This document shows positions 17,760 through 27,669 of a DNA stretch of 64,000 nt, one piece after another; the first letter of the stretch is position 1; each line of letters opens with the position of its first letter. The notes under the pieces were generated by a model. That model was not told the DNA's origin. It was given only the letters and a program-made list of their open reading frames with translations, and did no database searches. Origin of the DNA: Membranihabitans maritimus (GTDB lineage: Bacteria > Bacteroidota > Bacteroidia > Chitinophagales > Saprospiraceae); contig NZ_JAJSLW010000003.1 of assembly GCF_021729145.1 (NCBI RefSeq), positions 1 through 64,000 of the forward strand, read 5' to 3'. A program made the translations under genes and the position numbers.

Positions 17760-19234
17760 TAATAACCGTCATTTTGCTCTAATGCCTGGTTCGCATCCAA
17801 GGCAAATTGAGGAATAGGAAATACAACATGATGAGGCTTAGCAGGAAGTCCTCTATCAATTGCTTGTTGGATAAATTTTCCATGGCGAATCAAATCATCT
17901 CTACGTTTGTCTTCCCACCAAAACTCCCAGCCACGCTCGGCTAAAATATGATCATTTAAGACCTCCTTACTTCCAAAGTCAGACAATTGAATTTCAGCTA
18001 CTCCGGCTCTATTTCTGACATTATTTATAAGGTTGATTGATTCTTGATTCGGTCCATTTATTTCATTCAATGCCTCTGCCCGCGCTAATAAAATATCGGC
18101 ATATCGAATTACTGGAATATCGTTTCCATAAGCCGGCCCCTCAAAGTCATCCGCAGGCCAATACTTAAATGGTCGAGGATGGTCATTAGGTGGCAAAAGA
18201 TTAATTAACTCCCCATCGGAATTAACATACTCTGTAATAATGAGTGAAGTTCGCTGATCGTTTTCAGCAAAAGAATACCAGAAATCATCTCGGATATACA
18301 ACATAGTCGCAAAATTTCGACAACCATCACAAAAAGTCAACCCTGTTTCTGGATGACTAGCAAAACTTTGTGGCCAAGCAAAATTCATAATACTTATATT
18401 TGCTGTTCGCCCCAGATCTGCTTTGGAAGTTCTTGCCCACAAAATTTCATTGTTTTGCTCGTTTTTTACTTGGAACAAACCAAAATAATCAGGATATAAA
18501 GAATAATAATTCATATCCATGACCTCCTGGGCTTTATCTGCACATTTTTGCCATTGCTTAGTATTCAAATAAAACTTAACCAAATGACCTAAAGCTGCAC
18601 CCTTATGGGCTCTTCCCCAACTTGATTCCTGCCCAGGTTCCGGCAGGTTTGGTAGAACTGCTAACAATTCTGATTCGATAAAAGACATTAACTCTTCCCT
18701 GGAAGCTTTTGGCAATTCCAATTCTTGGGCATTTGAAATTCGCAACGGTACGGTTCCAAATCGCATCATTAATTTATAATAACTAATGGCTCGAATAAAA
18801 CGAGCTTCTGCAGAAATTAACTGTTTTGATTCTTCTGTTATATTGGCTTCATCAATATTTTCCAATAAAATGTGCACATTCCGAATCGCTTGATATGGTC
18901 TATTCCAAAATGTACCATACATACTGCTACCAACACCATCGAGTACAAAATCTCTAAAATTCGTAGCCCAATTGGCAACAGCACCCAATTCGGGATATCC
19001 TACGTCAGTCATACTTTCGGTAGCTGTAATGCCCTGAGCAGAATTGTTCCCATTCATTTCTGCATAATCGGCATAGGCACTAAACAATACCGATTCTACA
19101 CCTTGAAGGGAATTAAATAAATTATCGGGTGCTGTTTCAGAATACACTTCGGGCTCTAAATACGATTCACAGCTCGAAAAAATAAGCACCGATAAAATCA
19201 CTATATTTTTTAATATAATTGTCTGATATTTCAT
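17759..19234 (-). CDS. susD: SusD/RagB-family glycan-binding lipoprotein
   Basis: I favour the ATG at 19234 because MKYQTIILKN then leads straight into the lipoprotein signal ending LIFSSC; the frame is open to 19264. The mature protein begins ESYLEPEVYSETAPDNLF and continues with the SusD-type TPR core (YADYAEMNGNN, RFIRAISYYKLM, IRYADILLARAEALN and NNVRNRAGV). It ends with WEFWWEDKRRDDLIRHGKF and the usual FPIPQFALDANQALEQNDGY. SusD proteins cover the SusC pore on the cell surface and deliver oligosaccharides. The gene follows susC closely and overlaps the iduronate-2-sulfatase-like gene. The symbol denotes the family only. Confidence 0.95.
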   Translation of the reverse strand: MKYQTIILKNIVILSVLIFSSCESYLEPEVYSETAPDNLFNSLQGVESVLFSAYADYAEMNGNNSAQGITATESMTDVGYPELGAVANWATNFRDFVLDGVGSSMYGTFWNRPYQAIRNVHILLENIDEANITEESKQLISAEARFIRAISYYKLMMRFGTVPLRISNAQELELPKASREELMSFIESELLAVLPNLPEPGQESSWGRAHKGAALGHLVKFYLNTKQWQKCADKAQEVMDMNYYSLYPDYFGLFQVKNEQNNEILWARTSKADLGRTANISIMNFAWPQSFASHPETGLTFCDGCRNFATMLYIRDDFWYSFAENDQRTSLIITEYVNSDGELINLLPPNDHPRPFKYWPADDFEGPAYGNDIPVIRYADILLARAEALNEINGPNQESINLINNVRNRAGVAEIQLSDFGSKEVLNDHILAERGWEFWWEDKRRDDLIRHGKFIQQAIDRGLPAKPHHVVFPIPQFALDANQALEQNDGY

Positions 19235-19267
19235 TGTCATTGATTTTAAAGTTGGAAATTGCATAGA

Positions 19268-22200
19268 TTAAAAATTTACATTTAGTCCAAACAAAAAAGT
19301 TCGAGCCGAAGGATAACCATTCCAATCTATCCTAAAATTGGCACTTCCATTTGGATTCAACGCCGGATCAAATCCATTGTAATTCGAAAAAGTGTAAAGA
19401 TTTATTCCTGACAAATAAATTTCAACGCCGTTAATTCCTATATTGATTTTATCCATAGGCAAATTATAACTTAGCTTAACTGATTGGATTTTCACATAGG
19501 ACGCATCTACTACGGTGCGGGAGTTGACTCCTTGAGCATGTTGTTCAGTATTTAAATAAGATGGTTGATCGTTAGTGGGGTTTTCAGGAGTCCATCGATT
19601 TAGGAAAGGTTCTGCCAATCTGTTCACTCGCACTCCTGATCTAGGCCAATATTGCTCTAATAAATTTCCGTTAATCATACTTACCCCTTCTACTCCTTTT
19701 ATAAAAACATTAAGACTCAAATCTTTAAATCGGAAAGTATTTCCCAATCCCCACATAAAGTCAGGAAATGAGTTGCCTAATACTACCCGGTCATCACCAT
19801 CGATTGTACCATCACTATTAACATCTTTAAATTTAAAGTCTCCGGGTTTAACTGCATTGGTAACAGATGAAAAGTCATCTTCGGTTTGCCAAATTCCTTC
19901 TACCTCATAACCGTAAAATGATTTAAGCGGCAAACCAGGTTGTATTATACTAATATTACCAGCAGCAGCACTGAAACTTCCAGACAAGATCTGTGTAATC
20001 CCTCCCAAATCTTCTACCTTATTATTTAAAGTAGATAAATTTAAATTGGTATTCCAACTAAAATCATTCTTGCTGATGTTATACGAATTCAAACTAAATT
20101 CAAAACCACTGTTCTCCATACTCCCAATATTTACTAACCTGCTAGAATAACCACTAGAAGTAGGAATCGGCAAACTCAACAACATATCGGTAGTATTTTT
20201 TTGGTACCATTCAATCGTACCAGACAACTTACCTTCTAAAAAGCTAAAATCCAGTCCAATATCAATTTGCTCGGTAGTTTCCCATTTCAAATCTGGATTC
20301 GCTAGCCTCGAAGGTCGCAATGTTGTTATAAATTGATTATTTAATACATATGTCGCTCCTTTATTAAAGGTCGTTAATGACCTATTATTCCCAATTTCTT
20401 GATTTCCAGTTTTACCCCAACTTGCTCGCAATTTTAATTGACTTAATGCTTTCCAATCAATAAAATTTTCTCGATCAATCAACCAACCCAATGAAAAAGA
20501 GGGGAAGTATCCAAAACGATTACCTGATCCAAACTTACTTGACCCATCTGCTCGATAAGAGGCAGTCACCAAATATTTATCCAAATACTTGTAATTCACT
20601 CGACCTAAATATGACAATAACTTATTATTAGCCTTAAAACTATTATTTACTAAAGTATTTCGATCGGCAAGGCCAAAATTAGTAGCACCAGTCGCATCAG
20701 TAATAAAATTATTTGCTTGTTGCGAAGATGTATTTTCAGCAAATTTTTGTGTCGTTACTCCAGCTACTGCATTAAAACTATGGTCGTCAAAAACTTGATT
20801 GTAATTCAATGTTCCTTCTACTAAGTAATTTGATTGAGTGCCAGAATAGTTTGTAGCTACACCTCCCAATGATTTTCCTATTATTGTCGTTCGATCTTTG
20901 TAAATAGTTTTATCTTCATTATTTACGTCTCCTCCGGCTCTTACTTTTACACCCAAATTCGATAGGATCATATATTCAAAAAAAACGGTTCCTAAATACC
21001 TATATCTATTACCGTTCATATGATTTCCTTGTATGATGGCTCGTGGATTGTCAATATCCATAAACTCAGTTAATACATAATTTCCTTCTGCATCATAAAT
21101 AGGAAGAGTTGGATCATATAGTTTTGCAGCATTAATCGCTCCGCCTCTAAGATTGACATCAAATCCTTGCGGAACAAAAACATCATTAATATAACTTGTT
21201 GTAGCACTGATCCCAAATTTAATTTTTTCAGTATTATGATTTAAATTAAATCGAGCACCATAACGATTAAACGAAGTCCTTTCTACTAAGCCTTCTTCTT
21301 GTGTATTATTTACAGATACCAAATAACTAGTATTAGTATTTCCCCATCCAAAGCTTAAATTATGCTTTTGTAACATCGCACTACTCCTAAATACCTCGTC
21401 CTGCCAATTTGTATTATTTCCTGTATTACCAGTTACTTTTTCAGCTTCACTCCCAACTCCAGCGTCAATCAAGCTATTTATTCCTGACCTATATTGATCT
21501 GCATTCAACAAATCTAAAGTATTATGGGGTTGACTCGTACCTAAATGTCCGCTATAATTTATATTCAAATCAGAATTTCCTCCATTTTTTGTTGTTATTA
21601 AAATTACTCCATTAGCACCCCTGGCTCCATAAATGGCAGCAGCCGATGCATCTTTTAAAATTTCAATTGACTGAATATCTGATGGATTTAAAAACCCAAT
21701 AGGATTTCTTGGAGATCGCGTGCTAGCAACTTGATTACCTGTTCCTCCTATTAGTACAGAATTTTCGATTGGCAAACCATCTACAACATATAACGGTGCG
21801 CTTCCTGCATTAATTGAACCAACCCCTCTAATATCAATTGACATCCCGCCTCCTGGTTCTCCACTATTTTGCACAACTTGAACACCAGCCGCTTTCCCTT
21901 CAATTAGTTGTTCTACAGACGAGTTACTAGATTGATTAAAAGACTCCTCACTGATTTGAGCCACCGATCCAGTAAGATCTCTTTTTTTCTGTGTACCATA
22001 CCCAACTACCACAACTTCATCCAAGGTCTGGGAATCCTCAATTAACGTAACATCTATGTTGGATCTCCCATTAATTGCTACTTCTTGAGTTTGATAACCT
22101 ATGTAGGAAAAAACTAAAGTAGCATTTTCATTTATATCCTCTAATGAAAAATTTCCTTCAAAGTCTGTAGATGCTCCCTGATTTTTACCTTTTACTATTA

Positions 22201-22714
22201 CATTAACCCCGATTAAGGGTTCTCCTTTTTGATCTTTAACGGTTCCAGAAACATTAATCACCATTCGATGCTTTTTGAGATAAACCTCGCTTAGCTCCTG
22301 ACTACTATTTATCCTTGCTGCTACTGGGAGCACTCTAGATTCCTTCTTTTGCACTATTATTTTTTCTAAAACTCCAATCATATTTTGAAGGGATTCCATA
22401 CCTTGTTCATCGTCCTGATATATAATTACATATTTCATTTCAAGGGTTACATACTTCAGTTTCGTCTCTTTTAATACATTTTTAAGGGCTTCATCAACAT
22501 TTGCATATTCTTCTGGATCGTATTCACCTACTTTGACATTTTCTACTATCTCTCGATCGTACGTAAAATGAACGTTATATCGATTACTAATATCCCGAAT
22601 GACTTGCAATAAACCTTGATCTTGAATATTTAGAGCCATATCTGTTGCTCCCAAAGGGATAAAAACCACGAGAGTTATTAACCCCAATAGAATTCGTTGT
22701 AATTTATTTTTCAT
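19268..22714 (-). CDS. susC: SusC/RagA-family TonB-dependent transporter with STN domain
   Basis: The 1148-residue outer-membrane transporter has a signal peptide, then an STN (secretin/TonB N-terminal) domain at about residues 35-100 (LLQVIRDISNRYNVHFTYD) that contacts an anti-sigma factor. A carboxypeptidase-like domain is at about 150-235 (VSGTVKDQKGEPLIGVNV). The SusC plug comes next (VVVVGYGTQKKRDLTGSV, DASAAAIYGARGANGVILITT), followed by a 22-strand barrel ending SARTFLFGLNVNF. The STN domain together with the adjacent FecR gene indicates transmembrane induction, in which substrate binding releases the ECF sigma factor. It sits 18 bases after fecR and about 33 bases before the susD start. 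The symbol marks the family. Confidence 0.96.
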   Translation of the reverse strand: MKNKLQRILLGLITLVVFIPLGATDMALNIQDQGLLQVIRDISNRYNVHFTYDREIVENVKVGEYDPEEYANVDEALKNVLKETKLKYVTLEMKYVIIYQDDEQGMESLQNMIGVLEKIIVQKKESRVLPVAARINSSQELSEVYLKKHRMVINVSGTVKDQKGEPLIGVNVIVKGKNQGASTDFEGNFSLEDINENATLVFSYIGYQTQEVAINGRSNIDVTLIEDSQTLDEVVVVGYGTQKKRDLTGSVAQISEESFNQSSNSSVEQLIEGKAAGVQVVQNSGEPGGGMSIDIRGVGSINAGSAPLYVVDGLPIENSVLIGGTGNQVASTRSPRNPIGFLNPSDIQSIEILKDASAAAIYGARGANGVILITTKNGGNSDLNINYSGHLGTSQPHNTLDLLNADQYRSGINSLIDAGVGSEAEKVTGNTGNNTNWQDEVFRSSAMLQKHNLSFGWGNTNTSYLVSVNNTQEEGLVERTSFNRYGARFNLNHNTEKIKFGISATTSYINDVFVPQGFDVNLRGGAINAAKLYDPTLPIYDAEGNYVLTEFMDIDNPRAIIQGNHMNGNRYRYLGTVFFEYMILSNLGVKVRAGGDVNNEDKTIYKDRTTIIGKSLGGVATNYSGTQSNYLVEGTLNYNQVFDDHSFNAVAGVTTQKFAENTSSQQANNFITDATGATNFGLADRNTLVNNSFKANNKLLSYLGRVNYKYLDKYLVTASYRADGSSKFGSGNRFGYFPSFSLGWLIDRENFIDWKALSQLKLRASWGKTGNQEIGNNRSLTTFNKGATYVLNNQFITTLRPSRLANPDLKWETTEQIDIGLDFSFLEGKLSGTIEWYQKNTTDMLLSLPIPTSSGYSSRLVNIGSMENSGFEFSLNSYNISKNDFSWNTNLNLSTLNNKVEDLGGITQILSGSFSAAAGNISIIQPGLPLKSFYGYEVEGIWQTEDDFSSVTNAVKPGDFKFKDVNSDGTIDGDDRVVLGNSFPDFMWGLGNTFRFKDLSLNVFIKGVEGVSMINGNLLEQYWPRSGVRVNRLAEPFLNRWTPENPTNDQPSYLNTEQHAQGVNSRTVVDASYVKIQSVKLSYNLPMDKINIGINGVEIYLSGINLYTFSNYNGFDPALNPNGSANFRIDWNGYPSARTFLFGLNVNF

Positions 22715-22732
22715 TATTTCCAGTTTTTATTT

Positions 22733-23689
22733 TTATTTCACAACAATCGTATTCTCTACTTCGGTAAATTCTGCATTCAATGATATTTCCAATGCCTTCT
22801 TGATCAAATCCCAATTGGAATAGGGCAATGATAAATCCATCCTCTTTTCCAATAGTTCAGAGTTTTCAATAGAAAAATCAACGCCATACAACTCCTCAAA
22901 CCTATCCAGAATTTGCGGAACATATTTATTTTCAAATTCCAACATTCCCTCCACCCAGGAAGCAGTATTCGACAAAGATTTAGACTCCTCTTTATGAATC
23001 TTCCGGGTATCAGTCTTATATACTATATGATTTCCAGGTTCCATTGTAACATTCATGCCTTCCTGGTCACTAATCTCTAGATCTACCTTTCCGGAATTCA
23101 AAAACACATCTACTTCTCCGCCTCTGTCACGAACGTTGAAAGTAGTTCCCGTCACATTTACCTTTACTTGGTTCGCATCGACCACAAATTTCATGTTATC
23201 TTGAAAATGCTTAACATCAAAAAAAGCTTCTCCTGAAATTTTTACTTCTCTCACCTTATTGTACTTCCAATTCTCATCCCACAATAGTCGGGAGTTGGCA
23301 TTTAAAAGCACCTCACTACCATCTGGCAATCCAATACTTTTCGTCTCTCCAAATGCGGTTTGATACTCTATGTACTTAGGGTTTTGATACTTCAGATTTG
23401 ATTGAAAAATGTTAAACATTACCAGCATAATGGCTATTGCCGCTGCAGCACTTACTATTTTATATAAACTTCTCCGCTTCTTCTTTGCTCGCTTCTCATC
23501 CATAATCTTAGATAAAATTTGATTGGAGGGTTGCCAATCCTCCAATGTCAAATGTTCTATCTGACTTTCTACTTCATTTTCTTGTAATGACTTGAGAAAT
23601 TCCTGGTATTCCGATTTACTTAGATCATCAGATCTATATTTATTCAATAAATTGTTGAATCGGTTTTTTATTTGATTTCTATTATCCAC
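22733..23689 (-). CDS. FecR-family anti-sigma factor
   Basis: The 318-residue protein has a cytoplasmic N-terminal region that would bind the sigma factor, a single membrane segment at about residues 77-96 (VSAAAAIAIMLVMFNIF), a periplasmic FecR domain (FGETKSIGLPDGSEVLLNANS, ISGEAFFDV, VTGTTFNVRD) and a C-terminal DUF4974-type domain (PQILDRFEELYGVDF). It transduces the state of the SusC STN domain to the ECF sigma factor. It heads the long PUL operon, being followed by susC after 18 bases. The cognate sigma gene is divergent rather than upstream on the same strand, an unusual arrangement for Bacteroidota PULs. Confidence 0.94.
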   Translation of the reverse strand: MDNRNQIKNRFNNLLNKYRSDDLSKSEYQEFLKSLQENEVESQIEHLTLEDWQPSNQILSKIMDEKRAKKKRRSLYKIVSAAAAIAIMLVMFNIFQSNLKYQNPKYIEYQTAFGETKSIGLPDGSEVLLNANSRLLWDENWKYNKVREVKISGEAFFDVKHFQDNMKFVVDANQVKVNVTGTTFNVRDRGGEVDVFLNSGKVDLEISDQEGMNVTMEPGNHIVYKTDTRKIHKEESKSLSNTASWVEGMLEFENKYVPQILDRFEELYGVDFSIENSELLEKRMDLSLPYSNWDLIKKALEISLNAEFTEVENTIVVK

Positions 23690-23801
23690 GTTCTATTTTT
23701 CGTTTTAAGGTAAAAGTGTATTCATTTTGCACTATTATCTAATTTACTTTTCCTTTCATCCTTCATAATTATTGACGGATACCTTAAGAATTAGGACTAG
23801 T

Positions 23802-23809
23802 TAATTTTG
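23802..23809 (+). promoter_or_regulatory. Candidate -7 box for the ECF sigma gene
   Basis: TAATTTTG matches TAnnTTTG and lies about 115 bases before the sigma ATG, in the 234-base divergent region between fecR and the sigma gene. No good TTTG is seen 19-21 bases upstream, so the assignment is tentative. No matching box was found on the minus strand for fecR, which may instead use the ECF sigma factor itself. Confidence 0.25.
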
Positions 23810-23923
23810 AATTATTTTTTTATTTTGAAATATTAAGTATTTAAAATACCTTTAGGGGGCACATATTATCTAATTATAAAACCTTCTTCCACAGAATATA
23901 TTTACTAATACAACAGTGTGAAG

Positions 23924-24472
23924 ATGGATCATATGTATAAAGAGTATAGAGACTTTCTCTATACATTTTTTGTAAAACACGTCAAAATCAAATCTCTCGC
24001 AGAAGATTTTGCACAGGATGTTTTTATCAAGTTTTGGAATAAAAAGGATCAAATTGATTCTGTAAAAAATATGGATGCCTGGCTATACACCCTTGCCAAG
24101 AATCACTTAAACGACCATTACCGTCGATTAGCTACCGAAAAAAAATACCAGGAAGCAGTTTGGAATGAAATGGAGAGACACTCTAATTCCGTCATCAAAG
24201 AAATTTATAAAAAGGAATTGGAGGAAGAAATTGCTGCCCTTGTGGACACCTTACCTCCCCGACAAAAAGAAATCTATATTTTAAGTAGAAAAGGAGGGTT
24301 ATCCCTCGATGAAATTGCAGACAAACTCAATATTTCCCCTAATACTGCTAAAAATCATCTCGTGCAGGCCTTAAAAGTCCTGAGAAGTGGCTTAAGACCA
24401 ATGTATATGATTTGGATATTGGGAGATTTAGGACACCATACTTTTGAGGTTTTAGAATATTTGGGATCTTAA
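23924..24472 (+). CDS. ECF sigma-70 factor (FecI-like)
   Basis: A GTG at 23918 and ATGs at 23924 and 23933 are all possible starts; I chose 23924. Region 2 is clear (SLAEDFAQDVFIKFWNKK, then AWLYTLAKNHLNDHYRR). Region 4 has the helix-turn-helix (LPPRQKEIYILSRKGG, then LDEIADKLNISPNTAKNHL). At about 182 residues the length is normal. It should recruit RNA polymerase to the PUL promoter when FecR is triggered by SusC. It is divergent from fecR, so it can be expressed independently of the operon it controls. Confidence 0.93.
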   Translation: MDHMYKEYRDFLYTFFVKHVKIKSLAEDFAQDVFIKFWNKKDQIDSVKNMDAWLYTLAKNHLNDHYRRLATEKKYQEAVWNEMERHSNSVIKEIYKKELEEEIAALVDTLPPRQKEIYILSRKGGLSLDEIADKLNISPNTAKNHLVQALKVLRSGLRPMYMIWILGDLGHHTFEVLEYLGS

Positions 24473-25002
24473 CAAACACAATTTTGAAAATCTTCATACC
24501 ATTCTGTATAAACGGATTAAGAATTAATACGTCACTGATAAACCTACGGATCTGTCTGAGACAATTGATTTAATTGTCAAATCTCCTTCCTTTTAAGGAT
24601 CTATATACTACAATTTATAATTATCATGGATTCGATAAATTTTCAGAGTGTAAGGCTCTTGAGAATAGGGAGTTCCTGACATCAGGAGCAAATACATAGT
24701 GGTATAGAATATTTTAGAGTACCTTTTGCAAGAAGTCCCTGTTTCCAAGTAATAATTCTGTAATCCCAATTCTCAAACCTTGATCGAAAAGGTTAATCTA
24801 CTGCGTTCCCTCTCTTTGATTTACCGGGATAAAGCTTCAGAAAACTGCAACCGAACAAAGGGGGCAGTCTTGCTTATTCTCCTTCCACTACCATTGAACC
24901 GTAATTGTGCGTCGAGCTCCATTAGTAATGTGTAATATAATATAGCATAAAAAGAGGAAGTAATTCCCCCTACTGACCAAAGAAGCTACATCGTCCTCCT
25001 CG
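24473..25002. other. Non-coding stretch downstream of the sigma gene
   Basis: These 530 bases lie between the ends of two convergent genes. I see no protein-like frame on either strand. Two small inverted repeats stand out: GACAATT/AATTGTC near 24560-24580, and CCTGA/TCAGG near 24675-24686. The first could be a weak terminator, but neither has a T-run. The stretch may hold decayed DNA that I cannot identify. Confidence 0.35.
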
Positions 25003-26181
25003 TCACTTTTTCCTAAATTTTTTAATTCTGTGGAAAGTAAGAAAATTGGCATCGTGGTTATTATGAGCCCCTCCCAATCCATCGTCATAGGCAGTTCTAG
25101 ACACATAAACAATATCATTCCCTTCAAACTGCCAATCAATATATTGAAATCCATGATATTTCATTTCTTCATGATGTAGCAAAATAAGATTTACTTCCCA
25201 TTCAACAAGATCTTTTGAAGACATCAAAGCTTATGTATTTCTTACCTTAGCAGGGTTCATTTTCAGATTGTCTTTCTTTATATCATCAGGAATGTAATTA
25301 CCAATCATCCAATATTTCTCTGATTTATTATCGTATCGAACAGTAAATTTCTTTGCCCCACCCGGAAATGATCTAAAGCCAGTACCAGGATCAAAACTTG
25401 CCGTTCTGCCATCTGAGGATATTTTGACGAAAGCCGCTTTTTCTTCCATTGTTGTTTTATCATCTACTCGTAAAATATTCCACATTTGTCCCTTACGGTC
25501 AACCACCGCATTTCCTTCTATCCAAGCATTGAAATTCCCATTTAAATATGTTGAATCCCGGTATAAAATATTACTAAATATCCAATTGTCGGCATCTAAT
25601 AAATCAGCCTCGACAGGAATAGACATCATAAAGTTCCCATATCTCTTCCCCCATTGTTTTGGGGTCCCCATGGCACTTTCCATAGCTCTCCACAATCGTC
25701 CATTATGTATCAATATGGGGCCCGGAGCACAATGAAATTCTCCAGTCAATAGCAATCCGTTCTTTTTATCTGTCGGATGCGTCCAGGTTCTTCCTCCATC
25801 TGTTGATTTACGCAATAAAGTATTTCCATGATGTTTATTGGTGCCTAAAAAAAATAAATCTCCGTGATGAACAAAAAGTTTGGACCAAAATGCATCCTTT
25901 ATTTCTGCTATTTGGATCCAGGATCGACCTTTGTTCCCTGATACATAAATTCTTGAAGTTGCACTTTCATGCTCATTAGATTCCGGTCCAAAAAAATCAT
26001 GAGAGGCCACATAATTTCCATTTGGTAAAATAGCTATACTGGGTGAACCGATGTACTTCCCGGAAAATTGGGGACTGTGAGCCACTACCGTTCCGGGAAC
26101 CATTGATATATCCAATTTTTGCCCATTTACAAAATTGCAAACGATCAGACTAAAAAAATAAAGTAACCACTTACTATGCAT
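25003..26181 (-). pseudogene. BNR/Asp-box propeller paralogue interrupted by one stop codon
   Basis: The reading frame matches the intact BNR gene at 12242-13417 along its whole length, with long identical runs by eye (for example FFGPESNEHESATSR, AMESAMGTPKQWGKRYG). A TAA at 25231-25233 interrupts it after residue 316, where the intact copy has CAA (Gln) in RNTQALMSS. The frame continues unchanged afterwards to [17 protein letters not shown] and a stop at 25003. Without the stop it would be 392 residues, against 391 in the intact copy. A single C-to-T change explains the break, so decay is recent or the base is a sequencing error. It keeps its signal peptide and lies 21 bases downstream of a sulfatase. 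The truncated product would lack the last propeller portion. Confidence 0.9.
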
Positions 26182-26202
26182 ATCTTATTTTTGTATTTCT
26201 TA

Positions 26203-27600
26203 CTAATTATTAACAGTGTGGAGGATAGGATTTATTTCGTGGATCCATTTATTGAATTTACCACTCAATTCTATTATTTTTTCTGGCATTTTGGTGGACA
26301 AATCCAATTGCTCACCAGGATCTGTTTTAATATTGTATAATTCATATTTCCTTGGATCAAAAAATTCAATATACTTGTAATCACCTGAGATTATTGCCCC
26401 ACCAGGCGAATTGCCCTGGGGAGCATAATGAGGATAATACCAAAACATTTCTCGATCCCCCATCCCTTTTCGCATTGATGGTCCATTAAACTGACTTACC
26501 AGGGACTCCCCATCTATATTTATATTGTCCGCTAATTCAGCCCCAACAATATCTGCAATAGTAGGAAATATATCTTCAGTCCGGGTTCTAATTTCATTTA
26601 TACTATTGGGAGGAATTTGATTTGGCCATTTCATGATAAAGGGAACTCGCAGTCCACCCTCATACAAATGCCCTTTGCCTTCCCTATAGGGGCTCATATC
26701 TGAAGTAGCTTTAACGGCACCATTATCAGAAGCAAAAATCACAATAGTATTCTCGGTTATACCCACATTATCCAATTTATCGATTAATCGCCCTATGTTT
26801 TGATCCAATTGATCTACCATAGCAGCATACACCGGATCAATAGCAGGATTTTTGTCACTGGTTAATGGTTTATCCCTATATTTATTTATAAGCTCTTTCG
26901 GAGCTTGTAGAGGGGTGTGAACTGCATAAAACGGCAGGTAAATCAAAAAAGGGTTGTCTTTGTTTCGATCAATAAAATCAATCGCTTCATCTGTTAGCCT
27001 GTCAGATAAATATTCACCCACTTCCCCACCTGATAAAGTGGGTATATTGGGATTCCACTTTTTATTGGCATCTTCATAAGGGAAAAAATGTGAAGGGGGA
27101 CTTCCATGAGTCCAACCCGCTATATTTTCATCAAAGCCCATATCCCTGGGCCAAAAACCCTTGGGTCCAACATGCCACTTTCCAATACTAATAGTACGAT
27201 ACCCCAACTTTGTTACCAATTCAGGTATAATAACTTCTTCCAATGGTATAAACATAAGATCCCTGGGAGGAACAATTAAACTGTTCTCAGGATGCCGATG
27301 TCTACCAATAGCAGTAATATGTCCCGTAAAATGTACCCTCGCCGGATTCTTTCCTGTCAGAAAAGCAGCCCTGGAGGGTGAACATACAGGAGCTGCAGAG
27401 TAAGCATTTAACCATTTCATACCCTGGTTCGCCAATTGATCAATATGAGGGGTCTCGATAAACGTATTTCCATACGTGCCCAAATCTGTTTTTCCTAAAT
27501 CATCTACCATTATTATTAAAAAATTAGGCGGAGACTGTGAGGATAAAGGAATTTTGATCAATAGATATAACACTAAACTACAAAGGGAATTAATTTTCAT
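26203..27600 (-). CDS. Sulfatase (S1 family)
   Basis: I prefer the ATG at 27600 (MKINSLCSLVLYLLIK, a signal peptide); the frame opens at 27609. Active-site segments are LIIMVDDLGKTDLG, the formylglycine site CSPSR (VCSPSRAAFLTGKNPAR), SIGKWHVGPKG, FASDNGAV and GHLYEGGLRVPF. It has the VPPRDLMFIPLEEV insert also seen in the sulfatase at 14782-16311, so those two are likely of one subfamily. It is followed after 21 bases by the broken BNR gene, which repeats the sulfatase-then-BNR order found at 13439/12242. The substrate is unknown. Confidence 0.92.
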   Translation of the reverse strand: MKINSLCSLVLYLLIKIPLSSQSPPNFLIIMVDDLGKTDLGTYGNTFIETPHIDQLANQGMKWLNAYSAAPVCSPSRAAFLTGKNPARVHFTGHITAIGRHRHPENSLIVPPRDLMFIPLEEVIIPELVTKLGYRTISIGKWHVGPKGFWPRDMGFDENIAGWTHGSPPSHFFPYEDANKKWNPNIPTLSGGEVGEYLSDRLTDEAIDFIDRNKDNPFLIYLPFYAVHTPLQAPKELINKYRDKPLTSDKNPAIDPVYAAMVDQLDQNIGRLIDKLDNVGITENTIVIFASDNGAVKATSDMSPYREGKGHLYEGGLRVPFIMKWPNQIPPNSINEIRTRTEDIFPTIADIVGAELADNINIDGESLVSQFNGPSMRKGMGDREMFWYYPHYAPQGNSPGGAIISGDYKYIEFFDPRKYELYNIKTDPGEQLDLSTKMPEKIIELSGKFNKWIHEINPILHTVNN

Positions 27601-27669
27601 TATGAACACAAAATTAAAATTTCTACACTACAGAATATAAATCCAATACATAATAATTTTAAATATTTT

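Noticed and set aside
24888..25154. 88-codon frame near the end of the second BNR copy
   Set aside because: It is an out-of-frame shadow of the BNR pseudogene 3' end; the BNR frame explains the sequence better.
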